Assembly: GCA_947387485.1 (NCBI GenBank)
Contig: CANDNT010000002.1
Coordinates: 248,001-312,000 of the forward strand
Length of the DNA: 64,000 nt
Reading direction: 5' to 3'
From: Aquimarina rhabdastrellae
GTDB taxonomy: Bacteria > Bacteroidota > Bacteroidia > Flavobacteriales > Flavobacteriaceae
In this document: positions 1 through 9,379 of the stretch, piece after piece
How the letters are laid out: every line of letters starts with the position of its first letter
Position numbering within the stretch: the first letter of the stretch is position 1
Position numbers and translations under genes: made by a program
The notes under the pieces: model-generated
Databases searched by the model: none
What the model was told of the DNA's origin: nothing
The model's input: the letters and a program-made list of their open reading frames with translations, nothing else

Positions 1-120
1 GTTTGTAATTGCATCAACAATTTTTCCTTTAAACCCTGTTTGTTGTGCGTGCATCACAAAAACCGAATTCAGAAAAATCAGTAAAAACATACTGATTTTT
101 TTGGTGTACGATATTCTCAT
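1..120 (-). CDS. N-terminal fragment of an exported protein, probably TonB-dependent receptor or carboxypeptidase-regulatory-like
   Basis: Only the first 40 codons lie in the window; the gene runs off the left edge. The start is the ATG complementary to 118-120. The translated N-terminus has a basic segment, a hydrophobic stretch (MFLLIFLNSVFVMHA) and a likely signal peptidase I cut before QQTG, so the product is exported. The following residues, FKGKIVDAIT, resemble the first strand of CarboxypepD_reg-like domains that open many Bacteroidetes outer-membrane receptors and secreted proteins. That family call rests on about ten residues and is an inference. A -7-like box (TACTTTTG on the minus strand, 162-169) lies about 40 nt upstream, which supports the start. 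Confidence 0.55.
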   Translation of the reverse strand, partial: MRISYTKKISMFLLIFLNSVFVMHAQQTGFKGKIVDAITN

Positions 121-161
121 TAAATACTAATTTTAGTTAAGAAATTATAATTTCTGACGAG

Positions 162-169
162 CAAAAGTA
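162..169 (-). promoter_or_regulatory. -7 promoter box for the minus-strand exported protein
   Basis: TACTTTTG on the minus strand matches the Bacteroidetes primary sigma -7 consensus TAnnTTTG. It sits 42 nt upstream of the ATG at 120. No well-spaced -33 TTTG was seen. Confidence 0.45.
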
Positions 170-248
170 CATTTTTTAAATAGAAAAGCTAATTTTGGCG
201 CAAAGTTTGGGTTAAACTTAGCGTTAATTTAATATTATTTACACTAAA

Positions 249-1301
249 ATGAAAAACATAAGTATCTTATTATCAGTGCTTTTTATTTTTTCTTATTCGT
301 CAATGACGGCTCAAGGGAAGAAAACTTACAAAGTAAATACCATTGCTTTCTATAATTTAGAGAATCTATTTGATACTCAAAATGATCCTGTCACTTTTGA
401 TGATGATAGGACTCCTAATGGAAAAGATCATTGGACAGAAGAAATTTATCAAGATAAATTGAAGAAAATGGCCAAAGTAATTGCAGATATTGGTCATGAT
501 GTTACCAAAAATGCTCCGGCATTACTTGGTGTTGCTGAGATTGAAAATAGAAAAGTTCTTGAAGATCTTGTAAATCAGCCTAATTTATTAGCAAAAGATT
601 ACGGAATCGTACAATTTGATTCTCCAGATCGTAGAGGAATCGATGTTGCTTTATTATATCAAAAGTCTTTGTTTAGACCTACTAATATAAGTAAACATGA
701 ATTACTAATATATGATAATAGAGATGCTTCAAAACGTATTTATACTAGAGATCAATTATTAGTTAGTGGTTTTTTAGACGGAGATAAAATTCACGTTATT
801 GTAAATCACTGGCCATCAAGAAGTGGTGGAGAGGCTAGAAGTCGTTATAAGCGAGAAAAAGCTGCTGCTTTAAATAAAAAGATTATTGATTCTTTACATA
901 ATTTAGATCCTTATGCTAAGATTATTACAATGGGAGATCTTAATGATGATCCTTCTAATTCTAGTGTAAAGAAAGTTTTAGGCGCAAAAGCAAAAAAAGA
1001 AAAAGTAGGGTTAAAAGGATTGTATAATCCAATGGAAAAAATGGCTAAAAAGGGGATAGGCTCTTTAGCATATAGAGATAGTTGGAATTTATTTGATCAA
1101 ATTATTATCTCAAAAGGGCTTTTAGACAAAGATTATACTTCTTATAAATTCTACCAAGCTGGAGTTTTTAATAAGACATATCTTTCAAACCCTAGAGGTC
1201 GTTACAAAGGATATCCTTTCCGTAGTTTTGCAAATGGATCATATACAGGAGGATATAGTGATCATTTCCCTGTATACATTTACTTAATTAAAGAGAATTA
1301 A
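249..1301 (+). CDS. secreted endonuclease/exonuclease/phosphatase family protein
   Basis: A 350-residue member of the DNase I-like endonuclease/exonuclease/phosphatase superfamily, metal-dependent phosphodiesterases. An N-terminal signal peptide ends near residue 22 (SSMTAQG), so it is probably exported. Family landmarks appear in order: FYNLENLFDT near residue 35, the metal-binding Glu in GVAEIENR near 97, NHWPSRSGGEARSRY near 187 with the catalytic His, GDLNDDP near 228, and the terminal SDHFPVY near 338. The substrate cannot be read from sequence; nucleic acid or a phosphoester are both possible. The gene stands alone and a strong terminator follows. The ATG at 249 is the first Met before the signal peptide. 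Confidence 0.85.
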   Translation: MKNISILLSVLFIFSYSSMTAQGKKTYKVNTIAFYNLENLFDTQNDPVTFDDDRTPNGKDHWTEEIYQDKLKKMAKVIADIGHDVTKNAPALLGVAEIENRKVLEDLVNQPNLLAKDYGIVQFDSPDRRGIDVALLYQKSLFRPTNISKHELLIYDNRDASKRIYTRDQLLVSGFLDGDKIHVIVNHWPSRSGGEARSRYKREKAAALNKKIIDSLHNLDPYAKIITMGDLNDDPSNSSVKKVLGAKAKKEKVGLKGLYNPMEKMAKKGIGSLAYRDSWNLFDQIIISKGLLDKDYTSYKFYQAGVFNKTYLSNPRGRYKGYPFRSFANGSYTGGYSDHFPVYIYLIKEN

Positions 1302-1323
1302 TATATTTTAACGATATGATTAG

Positions 1324-1360
1324 ATCCCTTTGTACTGCATGAGTACAAAGGGATTTTTTT
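1324..1360 (+). terminator. intrinsic terminator after the nuclease-like gene
   Basis: A perfect 13-bp inverted repeat (1324-1336 with 1342-1354, loop of 5) is followed by a run of T to 1360. Confidence 0.85.
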
Positions 1361-1485
1361 ATGTATTTATAACAATTTTAATATCCTTTTTAAGTTTTTT
1401 TAAAAAAAATAATATATTATCGCCCTTAAATTGAGTTTATAACAGTTTTTTAATAGTATTAATCATTATTTAATATTCAATTATA

Positions 1486-2343
1486 TTGAGTTTATTACCA
1501 CAACATAAATTTAAAACCATTCTTATCGGTATTGCATTTTCACCTAATTTAAAGAACAATATTTATGAAGCTATGAGGATGGTTGATTTCTTTGATGCCC
1601 AGTTAATTCTGGTTCATGTAGGTGTAAAAACTAAAGAAAAAATAGATAAAATAGACACTTTACTTTCTAGATTTCCTAATCATAAAGAACAAGTAACTAC
1701 AATATGGCAAGAAGGTGATCCTGTTAATGTTATCATTAATGCTGCAAAAGATAATCATGTAGATTTAATCATGCTAGGAGCCCTACAACGTGAACAATTT
1801 TTTAAATTCTATGTTGGATCAATTGCTAGAAAGATTACGCGTAAAGCATCTTGTTCTGTTTTACTTTTGATAAAACCTTCAGAAAATTCAGTCCCTTGTA
1901 AACACATTGTTGTTAATGGTTTAAAAGATAAAAAAACTGAAGAAACTATTGCAACTTCTTTTGGCGTAGCTCAAAATTTAGGAACTCAAAAAATAACAGT
2001 TGTAGAAGAAATTTCTCAGCAAGAAGTTCATTTTACTGTTCAAGATGATGAATCTTTAAGAAAAAATTTCTTGAGAAAAGAACAACTTAGTCGTAAAGAA
2101 GATCTTAGGGTACAAGATATTTTAAAACAAATTCCTGAAACACTCAAAAATAATATAACAATTAAAACACAATCTATTTTCGGTAAACGAGGATATTCTA
2201 TTGGTCATTATGCTAGGGTAGTAGGTGCCGATTTATTGATCATGAATGCGCCAAAAAGAACTTCGTTATGGGATCGAATTTTCCCTCATGATTTAGAATA
2301 TATTCTTTCTGAACTTCCTACAGATGTGTTAATTGTAAGATAA
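1486..2343 (+). CDS. tandem universal stress protein (UspA family)
   Basis: A 285-residue protein with two UspA-type alpha/beta domains in tandem, about 8-130 and 135-285. The first has the usual opening strand (KTILIGIAF) and the closing segment ARKITRKASCSVLLL; the second ends LPTDVLIVR. The nucleotide-binding glycine pattern is only partly preserved (GALQ, then VGS) in domain 1. The start is a TTG at 1486: the only in-frame codons between it and the stop at 1471 are TAT, TCA, ATT and ATA, and the next ATG falls about 30 residues into the fold. The SulP transporter begins 4 nt after the stop, so the pair is probably co-transcribed, suggesting a regulatory or stress link to anion transport. 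Confidence 0.8.
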   Translation: MSLLPQHKFKTILIGIAFSPNLKNNIYEAMRMVDFFDAQLILVHVGVKTKEKIDKIDTLLSRFPNHKEQVTTIWQEGDPVNVIINAAKDNHVDLIMLGALQREQFFKFYVGSIARKITRKASCSVLLLIKPSENSVPCKHIVVNGLKDKKTEETIATSFGVAQNLGTQKITVVEEISQQEVHFTVQDDESLRKNFLRKEQLSRKEDLRVQDILKQIPETLKNNITIKTQSIFGKRGYSIGHYARVVGADLLIMNAPKRTSLWDRIFPHDLEYILSELPTDVLIVR

Positions 2344-2347
2344 TTAT

Positions 2348-4594
2348 ATGGTAAAGTCAAAAAACAATTTAGAAGAATTCATACAGAATTTACCCAAAAA
2401 TATATTTTCTGGTTTTGTAGTTTCATTAATAGCCTTACCCTTAGGATTAGGCCTCGCTATCGCCTCTGAAGCTCCACCTATATCCGGTATCATAGCTGCT
2501 GTAGCAGGAGGGATAGTAGCTTCTATTTTAGGAGGTTCTAATGTTACTATTACTGGTCCTGGTAATGGACTCGTTATTGTATTATTAGGTGCAATTACTA
2601 CACTAGCAAATGGTGATTTATATCAAGGGTATTTATTCACATTAGCCGCTATTATTTGTTCTGGAGTTTTATTAATTATTATTGGACTCTTACGCTTAGG
2701 TATTCTAGGGGATTTCTTTCCGTCATCGGCAATTCAAGGGATGCTAGCCGCCATAGGTCTAGGTATTTTAGCCAAGCAGTTTCATGTAATGTTAGCCAAT
2801 ATATCAATAAAAGGAGATACTATTTCTTTATTATTAGATATTCCAGGTAGTATTATCAATTTATTTCATACCAATCAACAAGGAATTATAATTGCTGCTA
2901 TCATAGGTATTTTTAGTTTTTTAATCATGTTTTTCTATGGAAAAATTCGCAATAAATATTTTCAATTAATTCCTGCACCAATGTGGATTGTTGTTTTAAC
3001 AGTAGGATTAAGCTATTATTACGAGTTTTTCTCTGTTAATGACTATCCTATAGATAAAAAATTATTGGTAAACATTCCAGAAGATCCTTTATCTAGTTTT
3101 CCTTTTCCTGATTTTTCGATGGTTCTAGATTCAAAATTTATAGGTGTTGTAATTGCTATTACTTTAATTTCTAGTATAGAATCGTTATTGAGTATTAAAG
3201 CTGTTGATAAACTAGATCCAAAAAAGAGGAGATCTAATGTTAATAAAGATTTAAATGCATTAGGTATAGCATCTATTGTTAGTGGTTTCTTAGGAGGGCT
3301 AAATGTTGTAACAGTAATTGCTCGTAGTTCTGTTAATGTTAATAATGGAGGTACTAATCGATCTGCAAACTTTTTTCATTCTATATTCTTAGTTTTGTTT
3401 GTCTTATTATTTCAAGATCAATTAGGTAGAATTCCGCTTACTGCACTTGCTGCAATTTTGGTTTATACAGGATATAAATTAGCAGCGCCTCAAAATTTAA
3501 AAAGTATTGCAAAAATAGGAGTGGAACAGTCCATTATTTTCTTTGCTACTATCATAGGTACTATAAGTTCAAATCTCATTAATGGTATTTTAACGGGTAT
3601 TTTAACAACTATTTTAATTCATGTTATATTAAACAAGAGTCTAATGCTCTTTGTACGTAATATCTTTAAACCTAATGTATTAATGTTTAAAGAAAGTGGG
3701 GTAAATGGTACTTATTTTATAAGTGTAAAAAATTTCTCCAGCTTTCTTAATTTCAACAAATTAAAGCAAAAATTAGACGCTATTCCAGAGGATAAAGATG
3801 CTATCATAGATTTTTCTATGTGTGATTTTGTAGATCATACTGTACAAGAAAATTTATTAAATTATCAAGAAGTTTTTAAACGAAAAGGAGGCTCTTTTGA
3901 AATTACTGGATTAGATCGACATGCTACATCATCTACCCATCCACTTGCAATTAAAAGTGTTTTTTCTTTTGATAAAGTTTTGTCTTTAAAGAGAAGATCA
4001 ACGCTAACAAAACGTCAGGAAGAATTAAAAAATATCGCTTCAAATTTTTCATGGAATTATACACCTTCTAAAAACGAAAACACTTCATTTTTAAATGATT
4101 TTGTTTATTTCAGAACTAAAAAAATTGATGTTAAATACAATACTATTTCTGATTTTGATCAAACCTATGAAATTACTGATGTACTCTTTTCTGAAGGAGA
4201 ATTTATTGCCAAAGAAGTAGTGAGAACAACCATAATGCATATTAATCTTAAATTTGAAATTCCGAAATTTACTTTGGATAAAGAAGGTTTATTAGAGTTC
4301 ATCTATAAGTTTGCTGGTTTTAAAGATATTAACATAAAAAACTCATCTGATTTTTCTAAGCGATTCTTCTTATTAGGAGAAAACGAAAAACAAATACAAG
4401 ATTTTTTCACAAAAGAATTAGTTTTATTCTTTGAGAGTAATCCTTATTATCACATAGAATCTAACGGTAATCAATTATTGTTATTAAAAAAAGAGCGTCA
4501 AGCTAGTACAAAAGAAATTAAAGAAATGCTAGATTATGGTATGCGCTTAGAAAAAATAATTAGTTCTATTACTGAGCCTGTTATGGTATATTAA
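2348..4594 (+). CDS. SulP-family anion permease with STAS domain and extra C-terminal domain
   Basis: A 748-residue inner-membrane transporter of the SulP (SLC26-like) family, which moves sulfate, bicarbonate or related anions. The N-terminus (GFVVSLIALPLGLGLAIAS) and the glycine-rich segment GGSNVTITGPGNG match the family substrate-binding half-helix region. About 10-12 membrane segments extend to about residue 435. A STAS domain follows (about 450-545, with DAIIDFSMCDFVDHTVQ). After it comes an unusual soluble tail of about 200 residues with no family I recognise. It follows the universal stress protein by 4 nt. In marine bacteria this type is often a bicarbonate transporter, but no carbonic anhydrase is adjacent, so the substrate stays open. 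Confidence 0.85.
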   Translation: MVKSKNNLEEFIQNLPKNIFSGFVVSLIALPLGLGLAIASEAPPISGIIAAVAGGIVASILGGSNVTITGPGNGLVIVLLGAITTLANGDLYQGYLFTLAAIICSGVLLIIIGLLRLGILGDFFPSSAIQGMLAAIGLGILAKQFHVMLANISIKGDTISLLLDIPGSIINLFHTNQQGIIIAAIIGIFSFLIMFFYGKIRNKYFQLIPAPMWIVVLTVGLSYYYEFFSVNDYPIDKKLLVNIPEDPLSSFPFPDFSMVLDSKFIGVVIAITLISSIESLLSIKAVDKLDPKKRRSNVNKDLNALGIASIVSGFLGGLNVVTVIARSSVNVNNGGTNRSANFFHSIFLVLFVLLFQDQLGRIPLTALAAILVYTGYKLAAPQNLKSIAKIGVEQSIIFFATIIGTISSNLINGILTGILTTILIHVILNKSLMLFVRNIFKPNVLMFKESGVNGTYFISVKNFSSFLNFNKLKQKLDAIPEDKDAIIDFSMCDFVDHTVQENLLNYQEVFKRKGGSFEITGLDRHATSSTHPLAIKSVFSFDKVLSLKRRSTLTKRQEELKNIASNFSWNYTPSKNENTSFLNDFVYFRTKKIDVKYNTISDFDQTYEITDVLFSEGEFIAKEVVRTTIMHINLKFEIPKFTLDKEGLLEFIYKFAGFKDINIKNSSDFSKRFFLLGENEKQIQDFFTKELVLFFESNPYYHIESNGNQLLLLKKERQASTKEIKEMLDYGMRLEKIISSITEPVMVY

Positions 4595-4606
4595 AATATA
4601 CTTGTT

Positions 4607-4645
4607 TATAAAGGTTTTCATTTGTTAATAAAGAAAGCCTTTATA
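4607..4645 (+). terminator. possible hairpin terminator after sulP
   Basis: A 13-bp inverted repeat with one G-T pair (4607-4619 with 4633-4645) lies just after the transporter gene. It is not followed by a clear T run, so it may be a weak or factor-assisted terminator or an mRNA-end stabiliser. Confidence 0.4.
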
Positions 4646-4823
4646 GACATTCTCTTCATAGTTTGTTAAAAAGAATGCAAATACATTACTTATCCCTAGC
4701 TTTTTTCCTATTTTGCAAGGATATAAATAGGTGATATTTTAATTTTTACTTAGACACTAAGTTAACGATTTAAATATCACTAATATTCAGACTTTTTTTT
4801 CATAGTTTAACCTATTTAAATAC

Positions 4824-5687
4824 ATGAAATTATATCCTATTAATGCAGGAAACTTTAAGTTGGATGGTGGTGCCATGTTTGGAGTAGTTCCTAAAGTTTT
4901 ATGGAATAAAACAAATCCTGCAGATGCAAATAATCAAATTGATATTGCTGCAAGGTGTCTGCTCATAGAAGAAGGAAAAAGACTTATTTTAATTGACTCT
5001 GGAATGGGAGACAAGCAGTCAGACAAATTTTTCAGCTATTATTCGCTATGGGGAGATGATACTATTGACAAATCCTTAGCTCAATATGGTTTTCATAGAG
5101 ATGATATTACAGATGTTTTTGTAACTCATCTACATTTTGACCATTGTGGTGGTGTTGTTCAATGGAATGCTACTCGAACTGGTTATGAAATGACTTTTAA
5201 AAATGCTAAAGTATGGAGTAATGAATCTCATTGGAAATGGGCTACAGAACCTAATGCTAGAGAAAAAGCTTCTTTTTTAAAAGAAAATATTTTACCTATA
5301 CAAGAAAGTGGTCATCTCAATTTTATAGAAAGAAATGGAGATGATTTTCAATCTTCGTCAGAATTAGGTTTTGGTATTCATTTTGCAGATGGTCATACAG
5401 AAAAACAAATGATTCCTCATATTCAATATCAGGATAAAACATTAGTATTTATGGCCGATTTATTACCTACAGCAGGTCATGTCCCTTTACCATATGTTAT
5501 GGGATATGATACTAGACCTTTATTAACTCTTGACGAAAAAAAGCGTTTTCTTGATCAAGCTGCAGGTAACAATTGGTATCTATTCTTAGAACACGATGCA
5601 CATAATCATGTAATTACTGTGCAACATACAGAAAAAGGTGTCCGTCTTAAAGATACTTTTACATTTAACGAATTATTTACTTTATAA
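4824..5687 (+). CDS. metallo-beta-lactamase-fold hydrolase
   Basis: A 287-residue protein of the metallo-beta-lactamase superfamily with the full set of metal ligands in order: HLHFDHCGG (HxHxDH) near residue 107, the GHTEKQ histidine near 192, an Asp in MADLLP near 212, and a late His in EHDAHNH near 255. No signal peptide is seen, so it is probably cytoplasmic. The family includes lactonases, glyoxalase II-like thioesterases and many uncharacterised hydrolases; the substrate cannot be assigned. The subtilase gene begins 16 nt downstream, so co-transcription is possible but no functional tie is evident. Confidence 0.8.
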   Translation: MKLYPINAGNFKLDGGAMFGVVPKVLWNKTNPADANNQIDIAARCLLIEEGKRLILIDSGMGDKQSDKFFSYYSLWGDDTIDKSLAQYGFHRDDITDVFVTHLHFDHCGGVVQWNATRTGYEMTFKNAKVWSNESHWKWATEPNAREKASFLKENILPIQESGHLNFIERNGDDFQSSSELGFGIHFADGHTEKQMIPHIQYQDKTLVFMADLLPTAGHVPLPYVMGYDTRPLLTLDEKKRFLDQAAGNNWYLFLEHDAHNHVITVQHTEKGVRLKDTFTFNELFTL

Positions 5688-5703
5688 ATATTATAACTTA
5701 CAA

Positions 5704-7374
5704 ATGAATACAAAACATAAAGCATCTATTTTTACACTTGCATCTTCTTTAATTTTAGCAAGTTGTGGTGCTCCAAAAATAATTTCTACTCCAATAGAAA
5801 ACATAGATAATGTTCCTCTTAAAACAGCATCTTTATCAGATACTCAACTAAAACACTGGAATGCTCTTGATCTTATAAAAGATACTATTCCTGGAATGAG
5901 TGTTGATAAAGCTTATAATGAACTCATTAAAAATAAAAAAGGACAATCTGTTATTGTTGCTGTTATAGATAGTGGTGTAGATGTAGAACATGAAGATTTA
6001 AAAGGTTCAATCTGGACAAACAAAAACGAAATCAAAGGTAATGGTAAAGATGATGATAACAATGGATATATCGATGATATCTATGGTTGGAATTTTCTAG
6101 GTGATATTGTTACTGAAAACTTAGAGTTTGTACGTATTTTAAAGCAATTAAAACCTAAATACGAAGGTAAAGATGCTTCTATGGTAAGTGCAGAAGATCA
6201 AAAAGAATTTGCATTATATCAAAAGGCTGCTGCAGAGTATGAAAAAGAGTATAATGAAGCCTTGCAAAATAAAAATAGATACGAACTTATTTTACAACAA
6301 GTTTCTGCTGCTCATAAAGATGTTTCTGCTGCTCTAGGTAAAGAAAACTATACCAAAGAAGAATTATTAGCTCTAAAACCTTCTACAGAAGGAATGAAAC
6401 AAAATATTGCTGGACTTACTCAAATGTTTTCTTATGTAGATCCAGGACAAGGTATACCTGATATTATCAAAGATCTTAAAGAAGGTATTGATCATTTTGC
6501 TGGTTCACTTAATGGTAATTTAAATTTGGATTCAAATTACAGAGCAGTTTTAGGAGATAATCCAGATGATTTTTCAGATAAAACTTATGGTGATAATAAT
6601 GTTATGGGACCTGATCGCGAAAGTACGAAACACGGTACTCACGTAGCTGGAATTATTGCTGCAAACAGAAAAAATAAACTAGGAGGTAAGGGAGTTGCTA
6701 ATAATGTAAAAATAATGACATTAAGAGCCGTTCCAGATGGAGATGAATATGATAAAGATATAGCTTTGTCTATTCGCTATGCAGTAGACAACGGTGCAAA
6801 AGTAATCAATACAAGTTTTGGTAAATACTATTCAACACATCCAGAATGGGTTTATGATGCAATCAAATATGCTGCAGAAAAAGATGTTTTAATTGTGAAT
6901 GCAGCAGGTAATGATTCTTCTGACTTAGATAGTACTCAAGTATATCCTAATGATCAAACAGATAATACTAACGAAATTTCGGATACCTTCTTAACTGTTG
7001 GTGCACTTAACTATAAGTACGGATCAGACTTAGTAGCTAGTTTCTCTAATTATGGAAAACATCAAGTAGATGTTTTTGCTCCTGGAGTAAAAATATATGC
7101 TACAACACCATCTAATACCTATAGCTACCTACAAGGTACTTCTATGGCAGCTCCTGGTGTAGCTGGTGTAGCTGCTTTAATTAGATCTCACTATCCTAAA
7201 CTTTCTGCTGCACAAGTAAAGAAAATTATTATGGATAGTGGTTTAACATCTACAGCAACTGTAGTCATAGGTGGAGATACTTCTCATACTGGGAAATTTA
7301 CAGACTTATCAACATCTGGTAAAATGGTAAACCTTTATAATGCTATGATATTAGCCGATAAAATATCTAAATAG
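5704..7374 (+). CDS. S8 (subtilisin-like) serine protease, lipoprotein
   Basis: A 556-residue subtilase. The start is the ATG at 5704, directly before a lipoprotein signal peptide whose lipobox LASC puts the lipidated Cys at 21; an upstream in-frame ATG inside the previous gene would bury it. The catalytic triad is visible: Asp89 in VIDSGVDVEHED, His310 in KHGTHVAG, Ser480 in GTSMAAPG. The spacing from Asp to His is about 220 residues, far more than the about 30 of classical subtilisin, because of a large charged helical insertion (about 130-300) with coiled-coil-like stretches. It is predicted to be membrane-anchored facing the periplasm or surface. Role unknown; protein turnover or maturation is likely. 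Confidence 0.88.
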   Translation: MNTKHKASIFTLASSLILASCGAPKIISTPIENIDNVPLKTASLSDTQLKHWNALDLIKDTIPGMSVDKAYNELIKNKKGQSVIVAVIDSGVDVEHEDLKGSIWTNKNEIKGNGKDDDNNGYIDDIYGWNFLGDIVTENLEFVRILKQLKPKYEGKDASMVSAEDQKEFALYQKAAAEYEKEYNEALQNKNRYELILQQVSAAHKDVSAALGKENYTKEELLALKPSTEGMKQNIAGLTQMFSYVDPGQGIPDIIKDLKEGIDHFAGSLNGNLNLDSNYRAVLGDNPDDFSDKTYGDNNVMGPDRESTKHGTHVAGIIAANRKNKLGGKGVANNVKIMTLRAVPDGDEYDKDIALSIRYAVDNGAKVINTSFGKYYSTHPEWVYDAIKYAAEKDVLIVNAAGNDSSDLDSTQVYPNDQTDNTNEISDTFLTVGALNYKYGSDLVASFSNYGKHQVDVFAPGVKIYATTPSNTYSYLQGTSMAAPGVAGVAALIRSHYPKLSAAQVKKIIMDSGLTSTATVVIGGDTSHTGKFTDLSTSGKMVNLYNAMILADKISK

Positions 7375-7400
7375 CTTATAAATAACATTATATATCTTTT

Positions 7401-7437
7401 ACATAAGCTCATTTAAATCTGTTAAATGAGCTTATGT
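7401..7437 (+). terminator. intrinsic terminator after the subtilase gene
   Basis: A perfect 16-bp inverted repeat (7401-7416 with 7422-7437, 5-nt loop) is followed by GTTTATTT. The strong stem separates the subtilase from the next peptidase. Confidence 0.7.
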
Positions 7438-7458
7438 GTTTATTTAAAAATTAATATC

Positions 7459-9285
7459 ATGAAGCGATTTTTATTAATTATTTCCTTAATAGGAGCTCAA
7501 CTTGTTTCAGCTCAAAACAATACTTCTTATTGGCAGCAAAAAGTTGATTATACAATGGATATTGATATGGATGTTAAAACCTATCAATACAAAGGAAATC
7601 AAGAATTAGTGTATACAAACAATTCTCCAGATACCTTACATCAAGTATTTTATCATTTATTTTTTAATGCTTTTCAACCTAATAGCGAAATGGATATACG
7701 CTCTCGTTCTATTGCAGATCCAGATCCTCGTGTAAAAGATCGCATTAGTAAACTTAGTCCAGACGAAATTGGATACATAAAAGTTAGTTCATTAAAACAA
7801 AATGGGAAAACATTAAAATATCATACAGAAGGTACTGTTCTTGAAGTACAATTAAACAAACCTATTCTTCCGGGCGAACAAGTTACTTTTAAAATGAAAT
7901 TTGATGGTCAAGTACCTCAACAAATTCGTCGTTCTGGTCGTAATAATAAAGAAGGAGTTGCTTTATCAATGACACAATGGTATCCTAAAATTGCAGAATA
8001 TGATTTTGAAGGTTGGCATGCTGATCCATATATAGGTCGTGAATTTCATGGTGTATGGGGTAATTTTGATGTTACCATTAATATTGACAAAAACTATATT
8101 CTAGGTGGATCAGGTTACTTACAAAATCCTAATGAAATAGGATACGGATATGAAACTGAAGGCACAAAAGTAAAACGAAAAGGAAAAAAATTATCATGGC
8201 ATTTTATAGCTCCTAATGTACATGACTTTACATGGGCTGCTGACCCTGAATATCTTCATGATACTATTCAAGTTCCTAATGGACCAACATTACATTTCTT
8301 ATATAAAAATACTCCTGAGATTATTGAAAATTGGAAAAAATTACAACCTAAATCTGTAGAATTAATACAGTATTTTAGTAAGCATATAGGACCTTATCCA
8401 TATAAGCAATACTCAGTAATTCAAGGAGGTGATGGAGGTATGGAGTATGCTATGTGTACATTAATTACAGGACATAGAAGTTTTGGTAGCTTAGTAGGTG
8501 TAACCTCACATGAAATGGCTCATGCTTGGTTTCAACATATTCTAGCTACAAATGAATCTAAACACGAGTGGATGGATGAAGGTTTTACTAGCTATATTTC
8601 TAATAAAGCTATGAGTAAAGTTATGCAATCAAAAAATCCTAATGCTGGAGCCTTTAAAAGCTATGTCCGATTAGCAACGTCAGGTATAGAACAACCACAA
8701 TCAACACATGCAGATCGCTATGCTAGAAATGGTGCTTATGGAGCTGCTGCATATTCTAAAGGTCAAGTATTTCTTGCTCAATTAGGATATATTATAGGGG
8801 AAGAAAATTTAGCAAAAACATTAAAAAGATATTATCAGGAATGGAAATTTAAACATCCTACTCCTAATGATTTTAAGAGAATAGCAGAAAAAGTTTCTCA
8901 ATTACAATTAGATTGGTATTTAACAGATTGGACTCAAACTACTAATGTTATTGATTACGAAATAACTTCAGTTGAAACTATAAACGATGATACTACAATA
9001 ACTTTACAACGTAATGGTCTTATGCCTATGCCTATTGATCTCTTAATAGAATACACAGATGGTACAAAAGAATTGTACTACATCCCTTTAAGAATGATGC
9101 GTGGAGAGAAACCTAGTGATTCAAAAAATACAAAAAGAACTATCCTAAAAGATTGGGATTGGGCTCATCCTGAATATTCATTTTCTATCAGTAAGACTAA
9201 AGACTTAATACAAAAAATAATTATAGATCCAAAGAATAAAATGGCTGATATTAACAAAAATAATAACAACTTTATAAACAAATAA
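7459..9285 (+). CDS. M1-family metallopeptidase, exported
   Basis: A 608-residue M1-family zinc aminopeptidase-like protein. I place the start at the ATG at 7459, which begins a clean signal peptide (MKRFLLIISLIGAQLVSAQ); the upstream start at 7426 lies in the terminator stem. The zinc site is complete: H351-E352-xx-H355 (SHEMAHAW) and Glu374 18 residues later (WMDEGFTSY). The exopeptidase GxMEN motif appears as GGMEY, so the N-terminal-amine-binding residue may differ. The N-terminal part is the beta-rich M1 saddle domain. It is predicted to be periplasmic or secreted and to trim peptides for uptake. Confidence 0.88.
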   Translation: MKRFLLIISLIGAQLVSAQNNTSYWQQKVDYTMDIDMDVKTYQYKGNQELVYTNNSPDTLHQVFYHLFFNAFQPNSEMDIRSRSIADPDPRVKDRISKLSPDEIGYIKVSSLKQNGKTLKYHTEGTVLEVQLNKPILPGEQVTFKMKFDGQVPQQIRRSGRNNKEGVALSMTQWYPKIAEYDFEGWHADPYIGREFHGVWGNFDVTINIDKNYILGGSGYLQNPNEIGYGYETEGTKVKRKGKKLSWHFIAPNVHDFTWAADPEYLHDTIQVPNGPTLHFLYKNTPEIIENWKKLQPKSVELIQYFSKHIGPYPYKQYSVIQGGDGGMEYAMCTLITGHRSFGSLVGVTSHEMAHAWFQHILATNESKHEWMDEGFTSYISNKAMSKVMQSKNPNAGAFKSYVRLATSGIEQPQSTHADRYARNGAYGAAAYSKGQVFLAQLGYIIGEENLAKTLKRYYQEWKFKHPTPNDFKRIAEKVSQLQLDWYLTDWTQTTNVIDYEITSVETINDDTTITLQRNGLMPMPIDLLIEYTDGTKELYYIPLRMMRGEKPSDSKNTKRTILKDWDWAHPEYSFSISKTKDLIQKIIIDPKNKMADINKNNNNFINK

Positions 9286-9379
9286 TCTCTTAATATGTTA
9301 AATTCTTAACTTATTAAAAAATAGTTTATTAATTTTACTGAATTATTTGTATTGATTTATAGTGTAATTATATATAAAA

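Noticed and set aside
5638..5703. Upstream start for the subtilase inside the hydrolase gene
   Set aside because: The lipoprotein signal peptide starts exactly at the ATG at 5704.
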